This document shows, piece after piece, positions 13,501 through 19,804 of a DNA stretch of 19,804 bases; the first letter of the stretch is position 1, and each line of letters starts with the position of its first letter. The notes beneath the pieces are model-generated. The model did not search any database. It saw nothing but the letters and a program-made list of their open reading frames with translations, and was not told the DNA's origin. The translations under genes were made by a program, and so were the position numbers. The stretch comes from Candidatus Nealsoniibacteriota bacterium. Lineage in GTDB: Bacteria; Patescibacteriota; Minisyncoccia; Minisyncoccales; PWPS01. Location: positions 1 through 19,804 of the forward strand of contig PWII01000064.1 in NCBI GenBank assembly GCA_003561025.1, read 5' to 3'.

Positions 13501-14090
13501 TCTACTTTGGAGGTCACACCACCAAAACCCCTAAGGAGAAGGTCTTGCAAGTCCCAACCACAACAATACGTGGCAAGTAGATTTAGGTCATGTATATGAA
13601 AGTCTTGATTTTTTGCCGCTTCCCTGACTCTTTCAGGATAAATTTTGTTTAACCAATATTTTTTAGAAATATAGGATGTTGAATATTGATTCAATCCTTG
13701 TAGCGAATATGTCATATTTGCATTCTCCTTAACTTGCCAATCTAGCTCATCAATATATTGCTCAATAATTTCTGTTGATTCATCGAATCCTGCGACAGCA
13801 TCTCTGACTTCCCTTCTCTTTTCTCGGTATATAATATATGCTCTCGCTGTCTCTATTAAATCTTCAAGCATCAAAACCTCTTCAACGATATTCTGTATCT
13901 CTTCAACCGTGGGAACCTCTTCCCTGCTAAATCTCCTCAAGAGTAGATCAAAGACGCTATCCGCAATCTCTCTCGCCTTTTCTTTATCACCCTCTTTTGT
14001 AAATGTAAGCGCCTTATAGACAGCTTTTTCTATCTTATCTTTGTTAAAGGGTACTGTTTTTCCGTCTCTTTTTTTTACCTTAGTTATCAT
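10545..14090 (-). CDS. nrdD: Anaerobic (class III) ribonucleoside-triphosphate reductase, large part, with two inteins
   Basis: 1181 residues from the ATG at 14090; an ATG at 14123 would add eleven residues ahead of MITKVKKRDGKTVPFNKDKI, the normal start of an ATP-cone (about residues 1-90). The catalytic barrel follows and is interrupted twice: by an intein at residues 270-581 (between VGFQ and TPFINISLD) and one at 693-891 (between FRSM and CCRLRLD). Removing both leaves about 670 residues. By comparison with MGCRSF of E. coli NrdD, the second Cys of CCRL is the likely thiyl-radical residue. The end, ICSNCGYIKGEVEYCPNC, is the NrdD zinc ribbon, but the glycyl motif that should follow is absent and lies in the next ORF. 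A TATAAT at 14135-14140 may be its promoter. It reduces NTPs to dNTPs anaerobically. Confidence 0.93.
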   Translation of the reverse strand: MITKVKKRDGKTVPFNKDKIEKAVYKALTFTKEGDKEKAREIADSVFDLLLRRFSREEVPTVEEIQNIVEEVLMLEDLIETARAYIIYREKRREVRDAVAGFDESTEIIEQYIDELDWQVKENANMTYSLQGLNQYSTSYISKKYWLNKIYPERVREAAKNQDFHIHDLNLLATYCCGWDLQDLLLRGFGGVTSKVESSPPKHLRPALGQIVNFFFTLQGESAGAQAMSNFDTFLAPFIKKDKLNYKQVKQAIQEFVFNCMVPTRVGFQCLSEDTEILTKNGWKSYAEVKKGDIIKTFNLEKNIIEDKKAKKVFKREYSGEMYRLLSKTEDQLISPGHRVVRKDIDTQKYLLEEVEKLMERDIPHLIPIAANNNNREVNLTNEEIRLISFIVKGRVVQKKGDKKILKTLHSIRKNSAKYEEVISILSLLKIDFSAKEKKEEKGKVLLSIDAGKKLKRIIDIIENCDKESTIPRDLLEMSQCQSKLFVEGYFAEEEKRYETIFNKKDVDSLQRIIVNAGYGFETKEKFSNKKKTYLLKVSRSKEAYIQTIKKVSYSGIIWSVNSDNETVVAKRKGKVFITGNTPFINISLDVKVPEFLKNQPVIIGGEPQDETYGEFQKEMDIFNNAFYEVLMEGDSKGRVFTFPIPTISITSDFDWENKSLDKMWEATAKYGINYFSNFVQSDMNPEDFRSMCLHSEEIIFVKDEERVKKVTIEELFNEYKGRRIDEEWFELDKEIKSISLNPETGKTEWVKISKFLQITDNKMITIKTKDNKKMNVSSNHLVAIFTNEGIKTKKAKEVAKDDLLLTLKKNKSISEKEISELFSDINNETAYLDGVNLSSEKIEEIKNSDYLVVGIEEIETKEMEKFCNFYDIELEKNHYFVHSEGNITHNCCRLRLDNKELVKRGGGLFGSQPLTGSIGVVTINLPRIGYLSKTREDFFNRLADIMDLAKESLEIKRKVLDDFIEKGLYPYTRHYLSSVKKLRGSYFGNHFSTIGLIGMNETLLNFLGESTGTEKGRRFALEVLKFMRERLVYYQEKTGNLYNLEATPGEGASFRQARIDKEKYPDIITAGTKEAPYYTNSVHLPVGFTDDPFQALDLQDDLQANFTGGTVLHLFLGERIDDPDMAKRFVKKVFDNYHLPYITLSPTFSICSNCGYIKGEVEYCPNCRIKAPKKVVKKIN
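11418..12014 (-). other. NrdD intein 2, a 199-residue mini-intein
   Basis: It begins with Cys (CLHSEEIIFV) and ends ITHN, followed by Cys of CCRLRLD, so all residues for standard splicing are present: Cys1, penultimate His, terminal Asn and Cys+1. Block B is VSSNHLVAIF. The block F region is DYLVVGIEEIE and continues toward NFYDIELEKNHYFVH. Only about 70 residues separate blocks B and F and none resemble LAGLIDADG, so there is no homing endonuclease. Rejoining M and CCRL restores the conserved RSMCCRLRLD. The insertion point is directly before the active-site cysteines, a typical intein location. Confidence 0.9.
12348..13283 (-). other. NrdD intein 1, 312 residues, with a decayed LAGLIDADG domain
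   Basis: It begins CLSEDTEILTKNGWKSYAEV (block A) and has LISPGHRVVRK (block B, His). It ends with SGIIWSVNSDNETVV followed by KRKGKVFITGN (blocks F and G), then Thr as the first extein residue. The penultimate residue is Gly, not His, as in other reductase inteins. The middle has the size and order of a LAGLIDADG endonuclease, but the two active-site helices read IRLISFIVKGRV and LFVEGYFAEEEK: the Asp expected in each is replaced (Gly and Glu by my alignment), so DNA cleavage is probably lost. Joining VGFQ to TPFINISLD restores the conserved NrdD sequence. Confidence 0.9.
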
Positions 14091-14134
14091 TTTTTTTATT
14101 TTTAACAAAAATAATATGCTCATTAATTGAACAT

Positions 14135-14140
14135 ATTATA
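14135..14140 (-). promoter_or_regulatory. Possible -10 box ahead of nrdD
   Basis: A perfect TATAAT on the minus strand in the short ftsZ-nrdD gap. The only -35-like TTGTAT (14154-14159) is 13 bases away, too close for a standard promoter. The predicted start near 14128 would leave a leader of about 38 bases before the ATG at 14090. Confidence 0.35.
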
Positions 14141-14164
14141 TAGAGCTATTAATATACAAATGTC

Positions 14165-15097
14165 CTAAAATCCAGTGGCGATTACAGTTACTTTAATTTC
14201 GCCTTCTTCCAATTTATCGTCCTCAACAGCACCGAAAATAATATTAGCACTGGGAGAGACTCTCTTTTTTATAACTTCCGCTATCTCGCTAACTTCGGAA
14301 AGACTCAAGTCTTTTCCTCCATTAACATTAAAAAGAACTCCTTTGGCGTTCTCGCAAGACAGATTAACAAGAGGTAGGTTTAGGGCGCGTGTCACCGCTT
14401 CTTCCGCCCTCTTTTTTCCTTTTGCCTCCCCTTTTCCAAAAAGAGCAGAACCGGAATCCTTCATAATTGCCTTTACATCTGCAAAATCTATATTGATAAT
14501 TCCGGGCAAAGTAATAAGATCAGATATTCCCTGAACAGCTTGGCGCAATATCTCATCACAAGCCCAAAATGCCTTTGAGAGAGATATGTTGGGATCGAGC
14601 GTAGAAAGAAGCTTGTCATTAGATATCGGAATCAATGTATCAACCTTATCTTGTACATTTTTTAGTCCCTTCTTTGCGATTTTAGCTCTCTCTTTTCCTT
14701 CAAAATAGAATGGCGTTGTCACTACCGCAATAGTAAGTGCTCCTGTATTTTTTGCAATTTCCGCGACTATAGGCAATGCTCCTGTTCCCGTTCCACCCCC
14801 AAGACCACATGTCAAAAATACCATGTCAGAATCTTTGAGAGCATTGTGTATATCTTCTTTATCCTCTTCTGCCGCCATCTTCCCTGTTTCAGGATTCATG
14901 CCTGTTCCCAAACCCTCTGTTGCTCTCTTTCCTATTCTTAGCTTCGTATCACCTTTCGCCTCTTGTAAGTCTTGAAAATCGGTATTTATAACAACAAGCT
15001 CAACTCCCTTAATACCACATCCAGCCATTCTTGAAATTGCATTCCCTCCTGATCCCCCAATACCGACAACTTTAATTTTTGGCAATCCTTTTGTCAT
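14165..15097 (-). CDS. ftsZ: Cell division GTPase FtsZ, core only without C-terminal tail
   Basis: A 310-residue protein. The N-terminus has KVVGIGGSGGNAISRM, VVINTDFQDL and the tubulin signature GGGTGTG at residues 100-106. TPFYFEGKERAKIAKKGL and the T7 loop NIDFADVKAIM follow, with the Asp residues that complete the GTPase site of the neighbouring subunit. It polymerises into the division ring. The protein stops at KVTVIATGF, the end of the globular core. The usual variable linker and the conserved C-terminal peptide that binds FtsA, ZipA or SepF are absent, and no reading frame downstream restores them. The start ATG overlaps the TGA of ftsA (ATGA), indicating translational coupling. Confidence 0.95.
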   Translation of the reverse strand: MTKGLPKIKVVGIGGSGGNAISRMAGCGIKGVELVVINTDFQDLQEAKGDTKLRIGKRATEGLGTGMNPETGKMAAEEDKEDIHNALKDSDMVFLTCGLGGGTGTGALPIVAEIAKNTGALTIAVVTTPFYFEGKERAKIAKKGLKNVQDKVDTLIPISNDKLLSTLDPNISLSKAFWACDEILRQAVQGISDLITLPGIINIDFADVKAIMKDSGSALFGKGEAKGKKRAEEAVTRALNLPLVNLSCENAKGVLFNVNGGKDLSLSEVSEIAEVIKKRVSPSANIIFGAVEDDKLEEGEIKVTVIATGF

Positions 15098-16308
15098 GGT
15101 AAAAATACTTTAAAAATATTTTTAATTTTTGTTAATGCTCCCTTTACATTAACTCCTCCTCCTGTATAATCCTCCTCTAAGTCCATCCCGGCCAAAATAA
15201 GACCGCAGAGGGTAGAGAATCTTATATCATCTTCAGAGGGAAAAAACTTACGTGGGCCCCCTATTCTACATGGAAGTCCCAATTTTTTTCTTACAAGTCC
15301 GACAAGGTGCGGTGTTTTTGCGCCCTCTCCTGTTAAAATTACTCCTCCCGGAAGAAGCTTATCTCTCGATATTTTTTTAAGCTCCTTTTCTATCTCCTCA
15401 AAAATCTGCACCAATCTCGGCTCTGCTATCTTTTTTATCTCCGATCTTTTAAAAGATATCTCTTCTCCCGTACCGATTCTTACCTTTTCTTTTTTTGCAT
15501 TTGATGGCCCCAATATAGAATCACTAAACTTATTTCTTATATGCTCTGCCGTTGCAACATCTACTTGAAGCCCTATTCCGATATCATTCCTTATATTGTT
15601 TGTCCCAATCGGTCTTATCGCCGTATGCAGCAATGTCCCTTCTTCAAAAACGGATATTCCGGTGGTTCCTGCTCCTAAGTCAACAACAAGAGAGCCAAGC
15701 TCTTTCTCATCTGGTGTAAGCACCGCTCTAGCAGCAGCAATTGGTCCTAATATCATGTCAGTTGCTTGCAGGTCTGCATTTAGTACTGCTTGACTCAAGT
15801 TTCTTAAATGAAAAACAAAGGCACCAATAGCAAGAATCTCCGTCTCCAATCTTACTCCATGAAGACCTACGGGATTCTTTATGCTACCCTCTTTGTCTAG
15901 TATAAATTCTCTGGGTATAACTTCTAGTATCTCCTTATTTTGAGGAAGAGTAAACGCTTGTGCCGCCTCTATTACTCTTTCAACGTCTTCTTTAGTTATC
16001 TCTTGGTCAGCACGAGAAACTGAAACCGACCCTTTAGAAAAATGAGAAAATATGTGAGCATTATTTATATTTACATAAACGTCATCTATATCATATCCCG
16101 CCTCTTTCTTTGCTTCACTCATTGTCGCTTTAATAACCTTTCCTGCCTTTTCCGGATCAACAACAACTCCTTTCCTGACTCCTGAAGAGATGCTCTCCGC
16201 TTTTCCTAAAATCTTAAAACCGCTCTCCTTGTGTTGCCTCTCAACAATAATCGCCTTTATGCTGCCGGTACCTATATCTAGTGCGGCAATTGTGGATTTT
16301 TTGCTCAC
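15094..16308 (-). CDS. ftsA: Cell division protein FtsA, actin-like membrane tether
   Basis: A 404-residue protein with a GTG start at 16308. The actin-fold phosphate loops are IAALDIGTGSIKAI (about 7-20) and LVVDLGAGTTGISVFEEG (about 208-225); ILTGEGAKTPHLVGLV (about 325-340) is the adenosine motif. The SHS2 (1C) subdomain lies between about 82 and 160, with DEDVERVIEAA-like helix KEDVERVIEAAQAF. The last residues, ALTKIKNIFKVFLP, form the amphipathic helix that binds membrane. FtsA normally anchors FtsZ by holding its C-terminal peptide, which this FtsZ lacks. ftsQ is not next to it; ybeY lies 116 bases upstream. The stop overlaps the ftsZ start by four bases. Confidence 0.95.
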   Translation of the reverse strand: MSKKSTIAALDIGTGSIKAIIVERQHKESGFKILGKAESISSGVRKGVVVDPEKAGKVIKATMSEAKKEAGYDIDDVYVNINNAHIFSHFSKGSVSVSRADQEITKEDVERVIEAAQAFTLPQNKEILEVIPREFILDKEGSIKNPVGLHGVRLETEILAIGAFVFHLRNLSQAVLNADLQATDMILGPIAAARAVLTPDEKELGSLVVDLGAGTTGISVFEEGTLLHTAIRPIGTNNIRNDIGIGLQVDVATAEHIRNKFSDSILGPSNAKKEKVRIGTGEEISFKRSEIKKIAEPRLVQIFEEIEKELKKISRDKLLPGGVILTGEGAKTPHLVGLVRKKLGLPCRIGGPRKFFPSEDDIRFSTLCGLILAGMDLEEDYTGGGVNVKGALTKIKNIFKVFLP

Positions 16309-16424
16309 TATACTTTTAAAACCAAATTGATTCTTTTGTTAAAGCAACCAATTAATGGTCCAATTATCTTTATAATTAAGTATCATATTTCAAAAATTAA
16401 AGCTACTTAATCCATTCTAACCTT

Positions 16425-16835
16425 TTAGCAAATTATTTTCAAATCCCGCAATATGCTCCTAGTTTTTTTGCTCATCTCCTTTTCTTCTTCTTCTCTTTTA
16501 TGCCTATATCCCAGAAGATGCAAGATTCCATGAACAAATACCCTTATCAGTTCTTCTTCAAAAGCCACTCCTTCTTTTTTGGCATTTTTTTTAATCTTCG
16601 CAGGACATAAAATAATCTCCCCTATCAAATTTTTTCTACTATATGAAAACGCAAGAACATCGGTTGAATCATCCTTTTTGCGATAAATTTTGTTTATCCT
16701 CCTTATCTCCTCTTCCGTAACAAGCGCAGAAGAGATATTTCCCTTCTTTCCTTCTTTTTCCATTACTCTCTTAACAATCGTAGAAAAAAGCTCTTTGTCA
16801 ATAGAAAAATTGGTAAAGTTATTTACTTCTAGCAC
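16425..16835 (-). CDS. ybeY: YbeY endoribonuclease / rRNA maturation factor
   Basis: A 136-residue protein with a GTG start at 16835, preceded by GGGAGA about a dozen bases away, one of the few Shine-Dalgarno-like sites in the window. It has the zinc motif HGILHLLGYRH (H-x3-H-x5-H). The usual sequence is GYDH, so Arg replaces the Asp just before the third His. KKDDSTDVLAFSY matches the conserved TDVLSFPY-like strand, and LIGEIILCPAKI follows. YbeY is needed for 16S rRNA 3' end maturation and ribosome quality control. It starts five bases after rpsU, whose product sits on the 30S subunit, so the two are almost certainly co-transcribed. Confidence 0.92.
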   Translation of the reverse strand: MLEVNNFTNFSIDKELFSTIVKRVMEKEGKKGNISSALVTEEEIRRINKIYRKKDDSTDVLAFSYSRKNLIGEIILCPAKIKKNAKKEGVAFEEELIRVFVHGILHLLGYRHKREEEEKEMSKKTRSILRDLKIIC

Positions 16836-16840
16836 AAATT

Positions 16841-17065
16841 TTATCTCCCTTTAATCTCTCCCATTTTTAACTTTCTTTCATATTCCGCCTTAGCCCTAAT
16901 CTTTCTCAGTGCATTCTTTTTCTTTGCATTCTCGCTAATAGGCCGAATTCTAAAACGCCTAGAACGAGCCTCTCTTATAATTCCACTCTGCATTACAGAT
17001 CGTGTAAATCTATGAACCAGACTACTATTATTTTCTTTTTCTTTTCTTTTTACTTCTAAAGCCAT
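16841..17065 (-). CDS. rpsU: Small-subunit ribosomal protein bS21
   Basis: A 74-residue, very basic protein. MALEVKRKEKENNSSLVHRFTRSVMQSGII followed by REARSRRFRIRP matches bS21, which binds near the 16S 3' end and anti-Shine-Dalgarno on the 30S platform. The rest is a Lys/Arg/Ala helix ending KLKMGEIKGR. It is slightly longer than the E. coli protein (71). The first gene after the 61-base gap behind the HIT gene; that gap has TTGAAA and AT-rich -10 candidates but none clear enough to call. Its stop lies five bases before the ybeY start. Confidence 0.93.
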   Translation of the reverse strand: MALEVKRKEKENNSSLVHRFTRSVMQSGIIREARSRRFRIRPISENAKKKNALRKIRAKAEYERKLKMGEIKGR

Positions 17066-17126
17066 ATTGTTTTAATTTTTAATATCTATTTAACTTGAAT
17101 AATTAAACAATTTCAACCTTTAATAA

Positions 17127-17453
17127 TTATTGTCTTTTTTCTGCAAGCAGATGAACGTGTAGATGAAATATCTCTTGACCACCCCCTTCGCCTACATTTA
17201 TCGACACTTTATATCCTCCCTTGTCTATCTTCAGCTCTTTTGCAACATCCTTTACAAAAAGAAAAATTTGACCAATAAGCTCTTTATCTTCTTCTCTTAA
17301 TTCATTCAAAGAAGAGATATGTTTTTTGGGAACAATAAGAATATGAATCGGCGCCTTCGGATTTATGTCCCGAAAAGCGATAATATTCTCATCTTCCTTT
17401 ATTATTTCCGCAGGAATATCCTTTTTGACAATCCTGCAAAAGATACAACTCAT
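17127..17453 (-). CDS. HIT-family (HINT-like) nucleotide-binding hydrolase
   Basis: A 108-residue protein. It opens MSCIFCRIVKKDIPAEII, with the family's N-terminal C-x2-C, has DINPKAPIHILIVPKKHI in the middle, and ends with the histidine triad IFHLHVHLLAEKRQ. The middle His of the triad is the nucleophile. Bacterial HINT proteins hydrolyse AMP-N and AMP-lysine bonds such as aminoacyl-adenylates. It starts two bases after the stop of hisS, an enzyme that makes an aminoacyl-adenylate, which may be more than coincidence (inference). It is near the usual length, with a short C-terminus. Confidence 0.92.
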   Translation of the reverse strand: MSCIFCRIVKKDIPAEIIKEDENIIAFRDINPKAPIHILIVPKKHISSLNELREEDKELIGQIFLFVKDVAKELKIDKGGYKVSINVGEGGGQEIFHLHVHLLAEKRQ

Positions 17454-17455
17454 TT

Positions 17456-18736
17456 TTAATCTTTATTTTTATTCTTTTTTAATCTCCCTTTAACCTCTTT
17501 TAAGACTTCTTCTGTCTTTATCTTTTCTTGTTCTCCGGAATTCATGTCTCGCAATATAACTCTATCTTCCACTGCTTCTTCTTTTCCTATAATAATCGTA
17601 ATTTTTGCTCCTAGCTTATCTGCTCTATTCATTTGACTCTTTAATGAGTCTTGACCAAAAGACTCTGCTACATCTACCTTGCTATTCCTCATCTCCTCAA
17701 AAAGATTTAATGCTTTTTTCTTCGCTAAATCGCCAAGCTGAGCAATAAAAACATCGGGAATCTTTTTCTCAATTATATCTCCACCACTCTTTTCCATTGC
17801 AAGAATTATTCTCTCAATTCCAATCGCAACTCCCGTTGCAGGTCTCTCTTCATCTCCCAAAATCTTGCTTAACCCGTCATATCTGCCTCCTCCTCCAACC
17901 GCCATCCTTTCTTCATCTTCCGTTTCTAGGAAAAATTCATATACCGTTCCCGTATAATAATCAAGCCCTCTAACAAGAAATGGATTTAGATTATATGGAA
18001 TATCCAGCTCCTCTAAAAATTCAAGAAAATTTTTAAAATCACTTCGACACTGCTTGCAAATATGGTCGATAATCTGCGGCGCCTCACTTTTTACCTCTAT
18101 ACACTGCTTGCAATCAAGAACTCTTAACGGGTTTTCTTTTAATCTTCTCTTACAGTCACTGCATAAAAGATTGCTTCTTTTCTTTAAATATCTCCTCAGC
18201 ACAGTCTTGAACTCTTTACGACACTTGAGATCTCCCATATTGTTTACCTCAATCTTAGTCTTAATCCCTAGCTCCTCAAAGATATTAGATATAACTTTAA
18301 TAATCTGCACATCGACAACAAAGCAACTCTTCCCAATAGCCTCAAGTCCAAACTGCCAAAATTGCCTAAATCTACCTGCCTGCGGTCTCTCATAACGAAA
18401 AAAGGGACCAAAATAAAATAACTTTGTCGGTTGCGGTCTTGTATAAAAATTATGTTCTATATATGCACGCATCACCGAAGCCGTTCCTTCCGGTCTGAGG
18501 GCGACAAAATCGCCTCCCTTTGTCTTAAAAGTGTACATCTCTTTTTCAACTATATCGGTCACTCCCCCAACCCCTCTTGCAAAAAGCTCTGTCTCCTCCA
18601 TTATCGGAAACTCAATTCCTTTAAACCCATACTCTTTTGCCACTCTAGAAGAGACTTCTCTTATCTTTTCAAAATAGTCATACCGGGAATTAAAAATATC
18701 ATGCATCCCCGACAAACTTTGTATCTTTTTGGGCAT
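17456..18736 (-). CDS. hisS: Histidyl-tRNA synthetase
   Basis: A 426-residue class II synthetase. Motif 1 region: GFKGIEFPIMEETELFARG. Motif 2: FRYERPQAGRFRQFWQFG (about 113-130). The HisRS-specific LVRGLDYYTGTVYEF is at about 258-272, and motif 3 is VAIGIERIILAM. A cysteine-rich insert (LCSDCKRRLKENPLRVLDCKQC, about 190-215) is common in bacterial HisRS and may bind zinc. The C-terminal about 100 residues (DVFIAQLGDLAKKKAL onward) are the anticodon-binding domain. It charges tRNA-His. It starts eight bases after lepB ends and is followed two bases later by the HIT gene, so lepB-hisS-HIT form one compact operon. Confidence 0.96.
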   Translation of the reverse strand: MPKKIQSLSGMHDIFNSRYDYFEKIREVSSRVAKEYGFKGIEFPIMEETELFARGVGGVTDIVEKEMYTFKTKGGDFVALRPEGTASVMRAYIEHNFYTRPQPTKLFYFGPFFRYERPQAGRFRQFWQFGLEAIGKSCFVVDVQIIKVISNIFEELGIKTKIEVNNMGDLKCRKEFKTVLRRYLKKRSNLLCSDCKRRLKENPLRVLDCKQCIEVKSEAPQIIDHICKQCRSDFKNFLEFLEELDIPYNLNPFLVRGLDYYTGTVYEFFLETEDEERMAVGGGGRYDGLSKILGDEERPATGVAIGIERIILAMEKSGGDIIEKKIPDVFIAQLGDLAKKKALNLFEEMRNSKVDVAESFGQDSLKSQMNRADKLGAKITIIIGKEEAVEDRVILRDMNSGEQEKIKTEEVLKEVKGRLKKNKNKD

Positions 18737-18744
18737 AAAGTTTT

Positions 18745-19287
18745 TTATAAATATTCAGGTACACCTACTTTTCTAAAAACATCAAAGAAAGATATCTGAA
18801 GAAAAACTCTCCCTATAATATTTTCTCTAGGCAAGGGGCCCCAATCACGCGAATCAAAAGAGGAACTCCTATTATCTCCCATTACAAAATATTCACCACT
18901 ATTTAAAGACATTCTCTCTTCTTTTAATTCTCTTCCCGGCAAATGATAATCTTCTTCTAATAATTTTTTGCTTTCGTCTTCAATAATAAATATATTTCTT
19001 CCATCAAAGATGAGTTCTTCTTCAGGTAATCCTATAATTCTCTTAATATGCCTTTTTTGGGGATTATCCGGGTAGTGAAAAACAATAACCTCGCCCCTTT
19101 CCGGCTCACGAAAGCGATAAGATATCTGGTCAACAATAAGATAGTCGGACTCCTCAAAGCTGGGCTCCATAGAAGCTCCTCGTACGATAAAGGGCTGAAA
19201 TAAAAGAAACCTTATAGGAATAACTATAATTAACGCAAAAGCGACAATCTTCACTACCTCAAATAAAATTTTTGCAATCTCCTTCAT
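18745..19287 (-). CDS. lepB: Signal peptidase I
   Basis: A 180-residue protein from the ATG at 19287; a TTG three codons upstream would overlap the -10 box of the likely promoter and is less probable. One N-terminal transmembrane helix (about 10-30) is followed by VRGASMEPSF with the catalytic Ser39, then KRHIKRIIGLPEE with the general base Lys82, and box E VMGDNRSSSFDSRDWG. This is the full set for an S26 signal peptidase. It cuts signal peptides from exported proteins at the outer face of the membrane. The size and single helix are like those of Gram-positive enzymes. It heads the lepB-hisS-HIT operon and is divergent from pth. Confidence 0.95.
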   Translation of the reverse strand: MKEIAKILFEVVKIVAFALIIVIPIRFLLFQPFIVRGASMEPSFEESDYLIVDQISYRFREPERGEVIVFHYPDNPQKRHIKRIIGLPEEELIFDGRNIFIIEDESKKLLEEDYHLPGRELKEERMSLNSGEYFVMGDNRSSSFDSRDWGPLPRENIIGRVFLQISFFDVFRKVGVPEYL

Positions 19288-19295
19288 ACGTCGCA

Positions 19296-19324
19296 ATATT
19301 AACAGAATTTCCCAAAATTATCAA
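19296..19324 (-). promoter_or_regulatory. Promoter of the lepB-hisS-HIT operon
   Basis: TTGATA (19319-19324, 5 of 6) and TAATAT (19296-19301, 4 of 6) are 17 bases apart on the minus strand. The start would fall at about 19289, so the ATG at 19287 would sit almost at the 5' end, giving a leaderless mRNA. There is no other promoter-like pair closer to the gene. Confidence 0.5.
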
Positions 19325-19331
19325 GACAGTG

Positions 19332-19337
19332 TATAAT
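19332..19337 (+). promoter_or_regulatory. -10 box of the pth promoter
   Basis: A perfect TATAAT preceded by TG lies in the lepB-pth divergent region. The -35 position (about 19309-19314, TTCCCA) is a poor match. The predicted start near 19344 leaves a leader of about 45 bases. Confidence 0.45.
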
Positions 19338-19389
19338 TCAAAAAAACAAAGACAAGATAACAGAGGCTTTTTTAATTTGCAACAGATTA

Positions 19390-19804
19390 ATGTGGAAAAA
19401 ATTAAAAAAAAGATTTTTAAAAAGAAAAAATGATAAGCTTTTTGATTACGTTATAGTGGGTCTTGGAAATCCCGGAGAAAAATATGAAGAATCGGTTCAT
19501 AATACAGGCTTTCGTGTTCTTTCCAAAATACAAAAAGAAGAGGGGTTTGCTGAATTTGAAAAAGACAAAGGATTAAATGCATTAATTACAAAAGGAAAAA
19601 TAGGAGAAAAAGAGATAGTGCTTCTGTTTCCTCTAACCTTTATGAATAACTCGGGAAGAGCAGTAAAAGAGGCTTTCAAGAGATTTGTAGACTCACCAAA
19701 AAAGATAATTATCATACACGATGACACCGATATTCCACTAGGAGTTTTAAAAATTTCCCTATTAAAGGGAAGTGCCGGTCATAAAGGAGTAGAATCAATA
19801 ATAA
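19390..19804 (+). CDS. pth: Peptidyl-tRNA hydrolase, C-terminus cut off by window edge
   Basis: 138 residues are visible from the ATG at 19390. After a basic N-terminal extension of about 19 residues (MWKKLKKRFLKRKNDKLFD) that E. coli Pth lacks, the core begins YVIVGLGNPGEKYEESVHNT; His37 is the catalytic His of the HN-x-GF motif. FPLTFMNNSG carries the substrate Asn, and IIHDDTDIPLG the conserved Asp (111). GSAGHKGVESI matches the family's G-x-AGHNG loop. The enzyme recycles peptidyl-tRNA released from stalled ribosomes. An in-frame TTG/ATT closer to the core is possible, but the ATG is the only standard start. About 50-60 residues remain outside the window. Confidence 0.95.
   Translation, partial: MWKKLKKRFLKRKNDKLFDYVIVGLGNPGEKYEESVHNTGFRVLSKIQKEEGFAEFEKDKGLNALITKGKIGEKEIVLLFPLTFMNNSGRAVKEAFKRFVDSPKKIIIIHDDTDIPLGVLKISLLKGSAGHKGVESII

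Noticed and set aside
10545..14123. nrdD as a pseudogene broken by insertions
   Set aside because: Both insertions keep frame, have intein splice residues at both ends, and their removal restores conserved NrdD sequence exactly.
14141..14159. TTGTAT and TATAAT as a full nrdD promoter
   Set aside because: The spacing is only 13 bases; only the -10 box was kept, with low confidence.
15094..15097. Use of UGA as a sense codon, as in some CPR lineages
   Set aside because: ftsA ends in TGA at the ftsZ start codon and the protein ends at a normal FtsA membrane helix; no gene here has internal TGA.

Overview
The window looks like a piece of a small, AT-rich bacterial genome of the Patescibacteria/CPR type, probably Parcubacteria-like. 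This is an inference from several things: short ribosomal proteins, many genes with no clear Shine-Dalgarno site, TTG and GTG starts, an oxygen-sensitive class III ribonucleotide reductase carrying inteins, a small zinc-ribbon protein of the DUF5679 type, and REP-like repeats between genes. The genetic code appears standard. ftsA ends in TGA exactly where ftsZ starts (ATGA overlap), so UGA is a stop here and the Gracilibacteria-type code does not apply.

Layout. 1-3004: a truncated M50 site-2 protease (minus strand); an IS200-like REP-associated transposase flanked by copies of one GC-rich palindrome; then on the plus strand rpmB (bL28), tRNA-Pro(GGG) and a CNNM/CBS membrane protein. From 3001 to 19287 every gene is on the minus strand. 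3001-7657 holds YbaB, an unidentified 7-TM protein, a self-contained small RNA transcription unit, a tandem-repeat island, an adenylate-kinase-like protein, a LOG-family protein, an exported metallo-beta-lactamase protein related to the ComEC C-terminus, and a 53-residue zinc-ribbon protein. 7658-8100 is a gene-free stretch with a second repeat island. 8101-14090 holds the ComEC membrane domain and the anaerobic nucleotide reductase locus (nrdG, a separate glycyl-radical-domain ORF, and nrdD with two inteins). 14165-19287 is a housekeeping block: ftsZ, ftsA, ybeY, rpsU, a HIT protein, hisS and lepB. A divergent promoter region separates lepB from pth on the plus strand, which runs off the end.

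How the genes work together. nrdD, the small glycyl-domain ORF and nrdG form one compact operon that should make dNTPs without oxygen. Their products need protein splicing at two sites and, as encoded, assembly of the radical-bearing C-terminus in trans or by stop readthrough. ftsA and ftsZ are translationally coupled for division, but FtsZ ends at the globular core. comEC and the separate MBL gene together equal one normal ComEC, suggesting DNA uptake by a two-piece channel/nuclease. rpsU, ybeY, hisS, rpmB, the tRNA and pth serve translation.

The most interesting items are the detached glycyl radical domain of the class III reductase, the paired NrdD inteins (one with a decayed endonuclease, one a mini-intein), a complete promoter-structure-terminator ncRNA unit with 6S-like architecture, and the transposase/palindrome pair.
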